Source: Ancylostoma caninum (lineage: Eukaryota; Nematoda; Chromadorea; Rhabditida; Ancylostomatidae). Taken from it: a stretch of DNA of 64,000 bases. The stretch lies in contig JBAJFG010000445.1 of NCBI GenBank assembly GCA_037903475.1, positions 744,001 through 808,000 of the forward strand, written 5' to 3'. This document shows, in pieces, positions 1 through 10,813 of the stretch; position 1 is the stretch's first letter; every line of letters begins with the position of its first letter. A program made the position numbers and the translations under genes. The notes under the pieces were generated by a model. It searched no databases, was not told the DNA's origin, and saw only the letters and a program-made list of their open reading frames with translations.

Positions 1-189
1 TCATGTCTGTATGTATGTATGTGTGTCAGACCGTTACGAAATTCTACAATTGGTTAGTGATCGTGATTGTGAGATCATATAAAAGCCTAGGAATGGGTAT
101 GGTATGGTTGAGTGGGGTAGAGATGAGATCGAGGAGACGGTTGGACAATGTTCAACGGGTCCGTCAGTGGAGTCAACACAGAAGGGCTG

Positions 190-765
190 CGCCAGCGGCC
201 AAAAGTGGGGGAGACGGGTCCACCGCTGTGATAAGGGTGCAGTGGCGCCCAGAAGTGGGGGAGACGGGTCCACCACTGTGATAAGGGTGCAGCGGCGCCC
301 AGAAGTGGGGGAGACGGGTCCACCACTGTCATAAGGGTGCGCCGGCGCCCAGAAGTGGGGGAGACGGGTCCACCGCTGTGATAAGGGTGCGCCGGCGCCC
401 AGAAGGGAGGGGAGACGGGTCCACCGCTGTGATAAGGGTGCAGCGGCGCCCAGAAGTGGGAGAGACAGGTCCACCACTGTGATAAGGGTGCAGCGGCGCC
501 CAGAAGTGGGGGAGACGGGTCCACCACTGTCATAATGGTGCAGCGGCGCCCAGAAGTGGGAGAGACAGGTCCACCACTGTGATAAGGGTGCGCCGGCGCC
601 CAGAAGGGAGGGGAGACGGGTCCACCGCTGTGATAAGGGTGCAGCGGCGCCCAGAAGTGGGAGAGACAGGTCCACCACTGTGATAAGGGTGTGCCGGCGC
701 CCAGAAGTGGGGGGGACGGGTCCACCGCTGTGATTAGGGTGCGCCGGCGTCCGAAGGTGGGGAAA
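190..765. repeat. 50-bp GC-rich minisatellite, about 11-12 copies
   Basis: Tandem copies of a roughly 50-bp unit containing the landmarks GGCGCCCAGAAGTGGG and GACGGGTCCACC, with ATAAGGGTGC recurring every 50 bases (231, 281, 331, 381 and on). Units differ by a few bases; some carry AGAAGGGAGGGG and others GTGGGAGAGACAGG, alternating as if larger blocks were duplicated. Because 50 is not a multiple of three, reading frames cycle through the array and stay open on both strands for over 200 codons; I treat those as by-products of the repeat. The array decays by about 765. Confidence 0.95.
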
Positions 766-1319
766 CGCATGGAGGTCCAGCGTTGCGATAGGGGCGCCCG
801 TTTCCAGAAAAGGAAGTTCGTCACGGCCTGGGTAAATTTCTGCATTAAGGGTGCCCTGGCACCCTTTCCGGCTATTCCTTCTACCTATGTGACCTGCACA
901 TTATTCCAATCCGTACTCCCCTCCTCATTCCAGTCCATTTGTATCTGAATCGAACCCACCCTTCACTCTGTTTTTATACATGGACAGACCCTTATCACTT
1001 GAGTTACCACAACAACTAGCTGAACATAGATTATTTCAAGAGAGCATTTCCACTGAATCGGCTACGTCCAATTAGCAACGGCTACTAGGGTCTACCAAGG
1101 AAAATTACTTCTCCCACGTGGGGGAAGGGTGGGGGAAGGCTACCGCTCACACGATTAAGGGCTTTCCGAAAGTTGATGGACTTACTCGGGAGGATACAGG
1201 ATCTGCTAAATCTGTCCACCTTTTTTTCTGCGTAGTATGCGGAGTATGCGAGCGAAACGAGCATCAGTAGAAGTCTGGAAGTCCGGCGTTAGCCGGACGG
1301 CCAGACTGGTACCTAGTAA
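766..1319. other. No gene seen between minisatellite and hairpin
   Basis: Unremarkable sequence with no supported coding exon. The only visible pattern is a G-rich patch near 1,118-1,140. Confidence 0.5.
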
Positions 1320-1770
1320 CCGGGTAAGTTCAACCGGGAAGGGATTTGAATTTAGACGGGGATTTAAACCAGGTCAGAGGGAATTTCAGCAAAAAAAAAA
1401 AAGATTGACGGATCTGTAGTTCTTATTAGTAAAACAAGGAAATTATTGTACCAACCCCCCCCCCGCCATCCCACCCCTTCACGCCTCTTCCAGACAATGG
1501 GTCCCTTCCTATACAGAATTGAAGATAATTTAGTGCAAAATTTTTATCCGCTCCACAAGGTAACTTCGAAAAAGGAACGGACCCATTGTCTGGAGGAGGC
1601 ATGAAGGAATGGGATAGGGGGATGGAGGGGGGGGGGGGTCTGGTACAAAAATTTCCTTGTTTTACTAATAAGAACTACAGATCCGTCAATCCTTTTTTTG
1701 CCTGAATTCCCTCTGACCTGGTTTAAATCCCACTCTAAATATAAATCCCCTCCCGGTCGAACCCCGTCAT
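1320..1770. repeat. Long imperfect inverted repeat (fold-back element)
   Basis: The left arm (about 1,325-1,510) reads as the reverse complement of the right arm (about 1,572-1,765). Matching blocks include GACGGATCTGTAGTTCTTAT at 1,407 with its complement near 1,668-1,687, a C-run at 1,456 with a G-run at 1,622, and AGACAATGGGTCC at 1,492 with GGACCCATTGTCT near 1,579. The arms are about 190 bp with a loop near 60 bp, so a transcript would form a long hairpin. No coding content is supported. It may be a MITE or an inverted duplication; no clear terminal target duplication was found. Confidence 0.8.
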
Positions 1771-3590
1771 TGCCGTAACATCTCCAGTATTTTTCCATCC
1801 ACTGCAAACCCAGCTTCAAAGGCAGAGTTGAAAGTAGGCTTTTGTACATTCGAGATTCGCGCATGCTTAAAAATCAAAATTGGCGCGCTGAGTATCGACA
1901 TGGAACTTCGAGTCGCCGAGCCGAATGATCTCTATTTACGGGACTTAATAAGGTAGCCTTTTAGATATGAAATGACTAAGATAGTGGTATAAAAGGAAAG
2001 TTATTAAGAATGACTAGCGACGTCTTCACTTTCCGTGCCTCTTCTCAATCTCACAACTTGACATTCACTAGAACTAAGATCACTGAATGAGCGATCTTCA
2101 GTGCTGTTATGCGATTAAATGCATCATAGCAAAGCCGTGGATAGAGTGCTCTTTGATTAAGAAAGCCGCGCTTAGTATGCCCACACATGTACATAGGATT
2201 TGCGGATCAGTAAGCAGCTATTCTCACTAAATAAAGTGTTTAGTGGACGACCACTGGTCACGACATCACAGCAAGGACGAACATGGGAAGGGCAAGATTT
2301 CGCCTCCCCCCCCCACCTTCCGAGAATGGGTCGCTCCTGCATAAAATGGATGAAAATATTGTGAAAGCTTGCTTTTCATTGCAAATTTTTATGATTACCT
2401 TTTGAAATATTTGCTACCAATTATTTAATATGAAAACTAATGTTTCTACTAATTTTGTTATTCCATCTGTTCCATGGAGGTCATCACTTATTGTCTCATT
2501 TTTTAGATTCTCTCACTTCTTCAGTTCGCACACGCTGATTTCTAAATAGGTGAGCAATCTCCAGATACGGTAAAACGCAGCAATTCCGAACATTTTTGTA
2601 CAATCGGTAGTAGACTACAGAGAAGTACATTTTTGTTAGGGTTCTCGTGCAATTACACTTTCTTCAGATCAGACCTATAGCAACCCCCAGCGAATCAACA
2701 CCTAAATAGCTAGCTTCCTCAGCCTTTTATTTTCAGATACAATAACTCATTTTTGAGTCACTTTGGAAACACCCTGCAGCACTGCATTCGAGTTGGCGTG
2801 AAACTGTGAGACTTACTTTCCCTCTGAAGTACAAACGGCTGCCGATATCCGCGCACACCACAAAGCGCTCAAAGAAGTCGATTCACATAGCCTAAACTAT
2901 CATAATCAAAGCATCCCTAATGGAAAGAGGTGCCCATTTTCTGTTTTTAGCGGATTTTCGAAGAAATGAGTGAACTCCGACTGAACAGGAGTTTCCACTT
3001 CGGTACCGACTACAAATCTGGACAAATTAAATGGCTTCCTAATATTTCATCTGATACTCTAGCCCTAATTTGTTAAGAAAGTCATATACTTTAAAAAAGT
3101 GCTCACCCCACTCCACCAATGCTGGACAGACTAGATTGTGATGACGGAGAAGACAACGACAGCAATCTGTTGCCCGAAGGGAAGCTGTTCAACTGATACA
3201 CTGTTGTCATTCGCAGAGGAGATGAGGGGGAGCTCGCCACTGGAACCAATGGATCAGCTTTGGAAACTAGAGCGTTTTTGGTTCATTAACCATTTGAATT
3301 TCGAAAATAAAAGCTCCACCTTGAGAACTAACGAAGGGAACGAGGAATGCCGGATCAGAACAGAACGAGGACAGTAGCGGTACTCCCCATGAGCTGGCAA
3401 ATCTGTCAATTACCGAAGAGACGAACCAAAGGGGAATCGAGGCAACTCCCTGGAATATGTCCATAAATAAGATCCACGAGGAGAACGAAAGAATATTGCG
3501 TTGTCGGGGAGCTTCATATCGTTTTTTTTTCTTTGTGTTTTCCTCTAACTTTTAGTGTCTAACCAAGCGTGCCGTGTAAGAAGAACATAC
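1771..3590. other. No supported gene; weak coding-like stretch near 3,331-3,516
   Basis: Mostly AT-rich with no recognizable gene. On the plus strand at about 3,331-3,516 one frame (starting ACG at 3,331) reads as hydrophilic, acidic, protein-like sequence rich in E, N and T (for example HELANLSITEETNQRGIEA), bounded by stops and without convincing splice sites. It could be the remnant of an exon. I do not recognise a family. Confidence 0.25.
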
Positions 3591-3592
3591 AC

Positions 3593-4038
3593 AGGGGTAT
3601 CAAAAAGTTTCTGGCTTCGACCTCTTCCATTACATTTTCCTTAAAACTTTGTGTGGGGTCGCGTAGCGTGAAGTCTTCAAGGCCACCATGCCAAGTTTCA
3701 TACTCTCGAGCTGACTCGTTCAAAAATAACGAGAACGCGTATTCGGACCAATGAATAACACATCCATTAGTCCGAGCATGGCTTCCAGCAACTATAATAT
3801 TATCTGCCTGGAAATGTGAAGCAGCATCTTCGAGCAATGAGATTTAGGGTCAAAAATGAGCTGAAGTCGGCTGTTGAAAAAGACACTGCCTCATGCCCCA
3901 CCTTTGAACGGTTTGAAGAATTGAGATTGAGCTAAGAAAAGTGTATAAGTGTTCGAGGGATCTACACCTAACTACAACAAAATTTTATCGCTGTAGGCCT
4001 TTTGGAAGTAGTCCAGGCCAGAAACTTTTCGATACCCC
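3593..4038. mobile_element. Mariner-derived short element, copy 1
   Basis: Bounded by inverted repeats GGGGTATCAAAAAGTTTCTG at the left and the complementary AGAAACTTTTCGATACCCC at the right. A second copy with the same ends lies at 38,399-38,937 and keeps a decayed mariner transposase motif, which gives the family assignment. Internally the minus strand has a conserved coding-like segment (TWHGGLEDFTLRDPTQSF) that also reads, with changes, in the other copy. It is non-autonomous. Confidence 0.75.
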
Positions 4039-4257
4039 TATAGCATTATTGCATTTACAATAAACTGTAATGTATACATGCTGATTTTGTTAATGTCTTG
4101 GTATAAAGTGAATAAGTAAATGAGTAAACGAGCAAATAAGTAGATGAATGAATGAATAAATAAATACAAAAATAAAATTGCCGTCAGGACAGTTTGAGCT
4201 CAGCGCTCCAACATGACATGAACTGGGGGAGCTTAACTGCTACGGACGAGATACCGC

Positions 4258-4679
4258 AAAGGCAGTGTGTCACCTCGTTTCGTGGGTTGTAGATTTCAAC
4301 AGATTCTTGATCTCCTCGTCACGATGGTTCCAATGATGCACATCAAAATGCATAATGATGACGAAAACCCCGTTTGCGAAGGGTCCGAAAGTGCAGTTCA
4401 CGGACCACTTGGGCGGAGCGGTCGGTGACTGTGCTGGCTGCCCGATACGGCTGCAGCGTTGGTCAACACGTCTTGACGTGTTCGATCGATAAGATCAACG
4501 GTTTCACGCGTCCACTCGGCTCGACAAACTGTTCCAAATCCCGTACCGAAAGAAGTTTGAAAAACGGGTTGAATGACCTTTCGCTAACATTGTTTGTATA
4601 CCGCTGGGATCCAGCGCATCGAGGAGATTCAGGATCCGCTAAAACCTCAGACACGGAAACAAGGTGACACACTGCCTTT
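4258..4679. mobile_element. Short TIR element, family D copy 1
   Basis: Terminal inverted repeats AAAGGCAGTGTGTCACCTCG (left) and the complement of AAAGGCAGTGTGTCACCTTG (right). The interior is closely matched by the element at 56,401-57,298, including CACGGACCAC and GCTGGCTGCCC blocks. No transposase is evident, so this is a MITE of undetermined superfamily. Confidence 0.8.
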
Positions 4680-4838
4680 AACCACCACCAGGCGACTCAC
4701 ATGTTAAACTTGAGAAAAAGAAGAAAAATTAAGGGAGAAAGCAACATTACTCACACGTGTATAAGGAAGGAGAATAAGTTATTCTCCGCGAATGGGTCGA
4801 GAATTAAAGAAAAAAAATTGGTGTTAGCGTAGTATTAA

Positions 4839-4850
4839 TTTTCCGTTATT
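4839..4850. repeat. Left 12-bp target-site duplication of the PLE
   Basis: TTTTCCGTTATT, repeated exactly at 13,003-13,014 immediately beyond the other end of the composite Penelope-like element. Confidence 0.8.
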
Positions 4851-4943
4851 TATACTAGTATGCTGTTGTCCCGAAGTCTCATTCGATATCGCCTCTGTTT
4901 TCAGCACAGGTTGAGAACTTCGTCCAAGGTTTTATTGATGAGC

Positions 4944-4968
4944 TTTCGGCGCTTAGCGCCTTCTTCAG
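4944..4968 (-). other. Hammerhead-core-like hairpin in inverted PLE copy
   Basis: Reverse-complement copy of the motif at 12,923, in the equivalent position of the inverted partial element. Confidence 0.45.
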
Positions 4969-5158
4969 ATCTTAACAAAAACATACAATATATGCATTAC
5001 AATATGGGAATGGGGTGGCTGTTTTTCACCCACCGAACTCGCCGGCAAACAGGGAGTAATGAATTCGCGCCGGGACCACAGTGGGTATTTAACGGTCATG
5101 ATACTGCAATCGGTCCTTCGTCGAATTATCACCGTTCCTCTTGCTTTCCCACAATCGA

Positions 5159-6292
5159 TCAAGCAATAAGACTTAAAGCCTCCACAAGCTCCTCCTTGTT
5201 GTTGATCTCCGGTTTCCACCGCCTTATTTCTTTCGCCTCTAAGATCTTCCTTTCTAGAGGTTTTTCGAGGTGGCGATGCAACACTTTAACCTCAAAATCT
5301 GGAGCAGACTCTCTCGCGTGCATCGTCGTGCGATGTTTTGAGAAACCGTTGTGGGGGCATGATTGTGGGTGCACGAGTGCTCGTCGATGCTCATCTAATC
5401 TTTTCTTCAGTGGCCTCTCCGATTCTCCGACGTATCGCTGGCCACACCCAGCGCATGTGATGAGGTAAACGGTACCGCGTAAGTGGCAGATTTTCTGATT
5501 ACGGCAGTACCGACACGACCGCTGGTCACATTCCGTTTCATATAGGCGAGACGATGTTAGCATCTGTTTGAGTGTTGTCGGTGGTCGTAGTACAAGGCGC
5601 ACTGGTAGGCCACATTTCCGAACGATGAGATTGATCCGTCTGGAGAAATCATCGTTCACGTATGGCAGAACCAATGCGATGCCGTCAGGGGTCGAGAATG
5701 GTCTCCATGAACTCGCATTCCCTGTGGTGTAGTCGTTCTCAAATAGGATGCTTTGTATTTGTTCATCACTTTCCGAGTCTTCTGTGCAAATTCGTTTGCT
5801 GGTCATCTCCAAGTTCCGCACTACATTCACCTTCATGTGAAGTGGATGAGCACTCCGGGAATGTAAAATTATGTTCTTAGATGAACTTTTCTTGTACCAG
5901 CGTATTTGCTTCTTTCCCTCATGAATCCGAACTCTAGTGTTCAGAAATGGTAAGAAGCCATTCCTGTCGGGTTCTTTGATGGTGAACTGTATGTGAACGT
6001 CTTTAGAATTCAAATTCGAGAGTGTGGCAGCTAACTCTGAAGGTGTTGTTCCAACTACAAAAACGTCGTCGATGTAACGTTTATAAAAGAGTATTCCAGC
6101 TGTTAGCGATGCCCTTTCGACATGGTCGAGGTACACAATGGCCAATAGTGGGGCGATGCGTATCCCCATAGCCAGCCCTCGTTTCTGCGCGTAGAACTTG
6201 TTGTTAAAGCGAAATATGTTACACTGAAGTGTCGCCGTCAAAAGAGCTTCGATGTCCTTGCTAGAGAAACCGAATAATTCCACTTCGTTGCA
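5159..6292 (-). pseudogene. Inverted partial PLE: RT C-terminal half and GIY-YIG nuclease
   Basis: The minus strand encodes the same protein as the full copy from the region before the YIDD catalytic motif through the linker cysteines and the GIY-YIG domain (VYLITC, RYVGES) to the terminal LIA. It stays open and nearly identical to the full copy, but the N-terminal half of the reverse transcriptase is absent. The open frame runs on to a methionine in the neighbouring direct copy, but the homology starts at about 6,292. It is a truncated copy made at insertion, not an independent gene. Confidence 0.85.
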
Positions 6293-6330
6293 ATGATGCA
6301 AGACCATTCTCGACCCCTGACGGCATCGCA

Positions 6331-6846
6331 TTGGTTCTGCCATACGTGAACGATGATTTCTCCAGACGGATCAATCTCATCGTTCGGAAATGTGGCCTAC
6401 CAGTGCGTCTCGTACTACGACCACCGACAACACTCAAACAGATGCTAACATCGTCTCGCCTATATGAAATGGAATGTGACCAGCGGTCGTGTCGGTACTG
6501 CCGTAATCAGAAAATCTGCCACTTACGCGGTACCGTTTACCTCATCACATGCACTGGGTGTGGCCAGCGATACGTCGGAGAATCGGAGAGGCCACTGAAG
6601 AAAAGATTAGATGAGCATCGACGAGCACTCGTGCACCCACAATCATACCCCCACAACGGTTTCTCAAAACATCGCACGACGATGCACGCGAGAGAGTCTG
6701 CTCCAGATTTTGAGGTTAAAGTGTTGCATCGCTACCTCGAAAAACCTCTAGAAAGGAAGATCTTAGAGGCGAAAGAAATAAGGCGGTGGAAACCGGAGAT
6801 CAACAACAAGGAGGAGCTTGTGGAGGCTTTAAGACTTATTGCTTGA
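6331..6846 (+). pseudogene. Direct partial PLE copy: GIY-YIG region only
   Basis: Begins at the position equivalent to about 12,188 of the full copy and runs through the Cys-rich linker and the GIY-YIG domain to the stop. It differs from the full copy by a few substitutions (for example Met for Thr before ECDQRSC, and Tyr for His in the LHRYLEKP segment). It sits directly upstream of the full copy in the same orientation, which is the pseudo-LTR arrangement; this stretch could supply promoter activity in place of a real LTR. Confidence 0.85.
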
Positions 6847-7036
6847 TCGATTGTGGGAAAGCAAGAGGAACGGTGATAATTCGACGAAGGACCGATTACA
6901 GTATCACGACCGTTGAATACCCACTGTGGTCCCGGCGCGAATTCATTACTCCCTGTTTGCCGGCGAGTTCGGTGGGTGAAAAACAGCCACCCCATTCCCA
7001 TATTGTAATGCATATATTGTATGTTTTTGTTAAGAT

Positions 7037-7061
7037 CTGAAGAAGGCGCTAAGCGCCGAAA
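7037..7061 (+). other. Hammerhead-core-like hairpin in direct PLE copy
   Basis: CTGAAGA, one extra A, then GGCGC-TAA-GCGCC and GAAA. This resembles the CUGANGA / stem II / GAAA core of the hammerhead ribozymes reported from Penelope-like elements, but with one extra A before stem II and no obvious stems I and III. It is followed by an AATAAA signal. Identical copies lie at 12,923-12,947 (+) and 4,944-4,968 (-). Confidence 0.45.
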
Positions 7062-7122
7062 GCTCATCAATAAAACCTTGGACGAAGTTCTCAACCTGTG
7101 CTGAAAACAGTGGCGATATCGA

Positions 7123-8069
7123 ATGAGACTTCGGGACAACAGCATACTAGTATATCTGAAGAGCCTGCAGCATGATCACAATATCAGTAGGGCTGACTTT
7201 GCTGTTATTTTACAATATTGTGCACTTCATCAATTGGCAACTGTATGTGATGAATCCATTGTATTCCTAACTCGCTGTCGCAAATCCCGTGTATTCCCTG
7301 CGTTCATCGACATTTTAACATCACGCATCCCTTATCAACGCAATGACATGGTCAGAACAACAACTACGCGCTTGAAATCAGCGTTATTAAATGCGAGCAT
7401 AGCTGAACGTAGACGTCGACGAGGAGTATGTATTAACGGCATTGTGAGAACACGTGCACAAGTTGAAGCGATTCTACCGCAGAACATCTGGAAAGCACTT
7501 TCTGACGAAAATCAACAAATCTGCACACGCATCCGGAAACAAGACCAAAATCGTCTTCGAAGGAAATTCGATAGCCTTCTCGCATCCAAGAATAACTGTT
7601 CATCTTTCATCAGACCAATTGCTGTACCACCTCCGCGTTGCACAGTACTTGGCACAGATACAGTAGATGAAGATATGAAGGCGTTACTCAATCTCGGTCT
7701 TTCGTTTGCGGCCGCAGAACCGGTCACTGAGAAAACTCTTGACTCAGTTCTGTGCGGAATTCACAAATTCGCATATCAGTTGAGGTTGCGATACCAGATA
7801 GGTCCAACGGTTCTCGACAAGGTTTCCACGTTGGCTGCTTCTTTCCCGTTTCCGAAATCCCATCTTGGCCTCCCGAAACCTGTCCCTGACCTGGAGCCCA
7901 AGATCAAAGCTCTCGAACAAGACTTAAACCGTATCTATCAGGAAGCATCAAGATCAAAATTTGAGTCGAATCTAACTTTGCAAGAGCTTAGGGGGTTGAG
8001 GAAACTGAAGGATGCAAAGAAGACTTTACGGATAACAGTGGGTGACAAAGACGGTGCATTCGTCGTCAT
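7123..8069 (+). pseudogene. Full PLE copy, N-terminal part, cut by LTR insertion
   Basis: Encodes about 315 residues of the Penelope N-terminal region, ending in the first reverse-transcriptase block (ITVGDKDGAFVV), which corresponds to the conserved 'DKG..VV' box of PLE reverse transcriptases. The frame is then interrupted at 8,070 by the long terminal repeat of a BEL/Pao element. Discounting the insert and one copy of GTCAT, the frame continues at 11,085, so the split reflects a recent insertion and not decay. The start at 7,123 is the first methionine after the pseudo-LTR junction and is not otherwise confirmed. Confidence 0.85.
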
Positions 8070-8335
8070 TGTTGTGGGCGCTGAGACTCTTGGACTTTGT
8101 GTGGTCCGTATGCAATATAGAAATGGTGGTTCAGTGGATATCTTTATCTGACTGTACAGAGAGAGTGAGTGCAAAGAGTAAAGTGAGTAACGAGCGCCTC
8201 GTGCGGCTTACAACATCATACTGCCTAGAAACTATCATCTCAAGCATAAGACGGGTCAGTCCCGCCCACTCCACATGAGGTACAGTAAGGGCGGTGAACA
8301 TGAATGCTACAAGGATCATCGATCTGTCGATGATA
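8070..8335 (-). repeat. 3' LTR of the BEL/Pao element
   Basis: Direct repeat of 10,814-11,079. No strong polypurine tract is visible just inside it (plus strand CTCCGGCGGGCG). Confidence 0.92.
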
Positions 8336-10453
8336 CTCCGGCGGGCGACAAAAATTATCACTATTAATATCACTGATCTTAGCTTTCTTCCCTGTCGTCC
8401 TGTTGCGGCGAGGATCAACTTCTTGAAGTGGGCGGCGGCGAACAGCTCGAGGACGTGAAGGGCGACGACGGGTGGCAGGAGTTGAAGGCGAACGGCGGCT
8501 GGACGGCGTGGGAGGCGGCTTGACGTGGAGTACAGGACGGCGGCGGCTGGAGTTGAAGGCAGACGGTTGGAGTTGTGAAGATTGTAGCCTTTTCATGACT
8601 ACAGAGTGATTTTTTACGACATGCGTCGCATCTTCCTTCAATGGAAATGTGGTAGGTGTGAAACTGTAGGCGTGGCAAACTCCATTTTTGTACGTATCGG
8701 AGTACTTCGAGAGCTTTTTGCATCTCTTGCGCTCCTTTGCCCTTGTTTCTAGTACATTGAGTCCAGAGCCCTTTTGGGGCGCACGGACCTCGGTGTTTTC
8801 CCACACAGCTGTCAGATTATAACTGACAGATTCAACGTGATTTACTTCGGTCAACCCACTACCGTAAATTGTGGGACCGAAAACCGTTCTGGCAATGTGT
8901 AATCCAGATGGGGTTTTAGTTACATGGCCGGTAACTAGGTCATGATAATAGTCACGACCCACTAAAACGCGTGGAATTTGCCGTTCTCCACGTACTTTCG
9001 TACTTGCTAAATAAATATCGTTGGTTTTCAAAAACTCCGCGTCAGCTTGACCAAGTTTTACGGATGGAAATCCGCTTGTAATGACTGGCCGAGTTTCTAC
9101 GGTCATGTCGATGTCTTGTCCAAATGCCGTCCCGACTTTGAGAGGAATGATGTGGCTTTTGCACGTTTCCATGTGTCCACCGCTCCCAGATAATGTGCAC
9201 ATTTTGGTCTTTTTCTTTGGAAGGCCAAATTGTTCTACAAGTTTCTCCTCAACTACGGTTTTTTGTGAACCCGAGTCGAAACAGAACAACACTTTTTCAA
9301 ATTGCCGCCGTTTTGCGTTCCATATGCTGCCCTCAGCTGTCATTAACACAGTTTGTTTGCTTATTGAACTAACGGTGCGACTATGGAGTTTTGTGAAATT
9401 ATCCATGCACATTTGTGCATTAATTGATGTATGTTTTCTGCAATCATATCGGGTTCTATCCGACCTCTGACCGCAGTTTTGACAGCCCTTTCTATCTGAG
9501 TGGTTGGGGGGCATGTCCCTTGATTGTCGCGTGTCATCATAATTACTCTGTGTTTTGTCCTTTTTGAAGCACAGGCTGATATGGTGCTTCTGCCCACAAG
9601 ATGGGCAGTCCTGTTTTCGGCAGACCCAACTGTTATGGGTCCGTGAGAAACATTTCCAACAGCGATTCTGTTCTTTAAGTGCTTTTCGGCGCATGCTTTG
9701 CTCGCTGACGGTACGGCATCGTGTTGATGAGTGATTGCCCTTGTGGCAAAATATGCATCCCTCACCGTAATTGGGTCTATAGTTAGGGCGCTTCGCTCTT
9801 GATTGTTTGACCCTGCCGTTGTTTTTCTGGCCTAATCTTGTCTCAAAGTATGCATTTGTGGCAATCTCGTTCTTGAGAAGTGCCATTGGGTTGCATCTGT
9901 TTTGGCGAGAGTATGATGTCTGTGAAACTGACGATAATGACACGCAGTTTCTATTTTGCTCGGTGTTTTCGGCAATATTTTGAACGATTTCTGAATCGTC
10001 TTTGGTTGGAGCACATACTTTTTCAGCTCTAGGTTCTGGATATTTTAGCCGATTCTCCAAATTTTCTTGAATCTCATTAGATTCATTGAACTTTGCTGTT
10101 AAAATAGCGATGAGGTCGTTTGCCTCTGCTATTGATGAGTGCAGCTCAGATTCTTCCGTTATCTGGTGAATTTCCGCTAGGATTTCCCTTTTCTCTAAGG
10201 TGTCCTCGCAGTTTTTGTACTCATCTAGTACCTCTCTGTACAATTTTTGGAGATCCTCTTTTGCCTCATTGATTCGTAGGATGCTACTTTGTAGTAACGC
10301 TGTTGTAGGGCAACATTTCGCATGATCTACTCTATATTCTGCACTCTTTGTACTCTCTTTGTAGAAATTTACTACTTTTCTTAGCGATCTGGCGCTGAGA
10401 ACAATGGGAATTCTGTGAAAATGAAGTGCCATGGCTTTTTTTTTTTGGCTCAC
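8240..10453 (-). CDS. BEL/Pao Gag-protease polyprotein, pol-less
   Basis: About 737 residues, open throughout. Seen in order: an N-terminal region with coiled-coil-like heptads (about residues 50-150), three CCHC-type zinc knuckles (CIFCHKGNHSSTRC, CWKCFSRTHNSWVC and CPSCGQKHHISLC), a fourth Cys-rich stretch near CQNCGQ, then an aspartic protease with the active-site triad in FCFDSGSQKTVV and the conserved downstream stretch ARTVFGPTIYGSG. BEL/Pao polyproteins normally continue into reverse transcriptase, RNase H and integrase; here a proline/arginine-rich tail leads into the LTR and stops. The likely start is one of two methionines near 10,453-10,430. By family knowledge Gag would form particles and protease would process them; that it still functions is inference. 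Confidence 0.85.
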   Translation of the reverse strand: MSQKKKAMALHFHRIPIVLSARSLRKVVNFYKESTKSAEYRVDHAKCCPTTALLQSSILRINEAKEDLQKLYREVLDEYKNCEDTLEKREILAEIHQITEESELHSSIAEANDLIAILTAKFNESNEIQENLENRLKYPEPRAEKVCAPTKDDSEIVQNIAENTEQNRNCVSLSSVSQTSYSRQNRCNPMALLKNEIATNAYFETRLGQKNNGRVKQSRAKRPNYRPNYGEGCIFCHKGNHSSTRCRTVSEQSMRRKALKEQNRCWKCFSRTHNSWVCRKQDCPSCGQKHHISLCFKKDKTQSNYDDTRQSRDMPPNHSDRKGCQNCGQRSDRTRYDCRKHTSINAQMCMDNFTKLHSRTVSSISKQTVLMTAEGSIWNAKRRQFEKVLFCFDSGSQKTVVEEKLVEQFGLPKKKTKMCTLSGSGGHMETCKSHIIPLKVGTAFGQDIDMTVETRPVITSGFPSVKLGQADAEFLKTNDIYLASTKVRGERQIPRVLVGRDYYHDLVTGHVTKTPSGLHIARTVFGPTIYGSGLTEVNHVESVSYNLTAVWENTEVRAPQKGSGLNVLETRAKERKRCKKLSKYSDTYKNGVCHAYSFTPTTFPLKEDATHVVKNHSVVMKRLQSSQLQPSAFNSSRRRPVLHVKPPPTPSSRRSPSTPATRRRPSRPRAVRRRPLQEVDPRRNRTTGKKAKISDINSDNFCRPPEYHRQIDDPCSIHVHRPYCTSCGVGGTDPSYA

Positions 10454-10658
10454 TCCAGAAAGGTTCCCGTGAGATTTGTCGTTCAGAAACGACTATGTGC
10501 GCTGCAATTAGCTCACGCAAGCGCTAACTGTAATGCCAGTTAGGCTGGGTTGAATCGATAGCGATTCTGGATCCTTGATTAGATCCGTATTTTAGGGCAC
10601 TTTGGCTCCTAGGATAGACTTTGCTAACCTCTTACGGCTTAGGGTGGGCCGTGAAATT

Positions 10659-10762
10659 GCTCTGGTGTGAGCTGTTTGCTGCTCTAGTGTGAGCTGCGTT
10701 ACTCCTGGCCCCAAAGTTGGTACGCTTTGGCACGGGAGATTTGGTTGCTCTGGTGTGAGCTA
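10659..10762. repeat. Three near-identical 16-mers in the BEL leader
   Basis: GCTCTGGTGTGAGCT occurs at 10,659, with one change at 10,681, and again at 10,747, in the untranslated leader between the primer site and gag. Repeated leader motifs can act in packaging or dimerisation; no function is shown here. Confidence 0.7.
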
Positions 10763-10798
10763 GTCTCTTCTCCAAGCTCCAGAGTTGTTACGCTCTTA

Positions 10799-10810
10799 GC
10801 CGATGCACCA
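10799..10810 (-). promoter_or_regulatory. Primer-binding site, tRNA-Gly(GCC) type
   Basis: On the minus strand the 12 bases TGGTGCATCGGC lie three bases inside the 5' LTR and are the complement of the 3' end of nematode tRNA-Gly(GCC) with its added CCA. Confidence 0.75.
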
Positions 10811-10813
10811 AAA

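Noticed and set aside
190..765. CRISPR-like array
   Set aside because: Whole 50-bp units repeat with no unique spacers, in a eukaryotic genome.
34..845. Long open frames on the minus strand across the minisatellite
   Set aside because: They follow from a GC-rich 50-bp repeat without stop codons; no start context, splice signal or known domain.
7037..7061. Calling a functional hammerhead ribozyme outright
   Set aside because: An extra A interrupts the core before stem II and stems I and III could not be drawn, so it is listed only as hammerhead-core-like.
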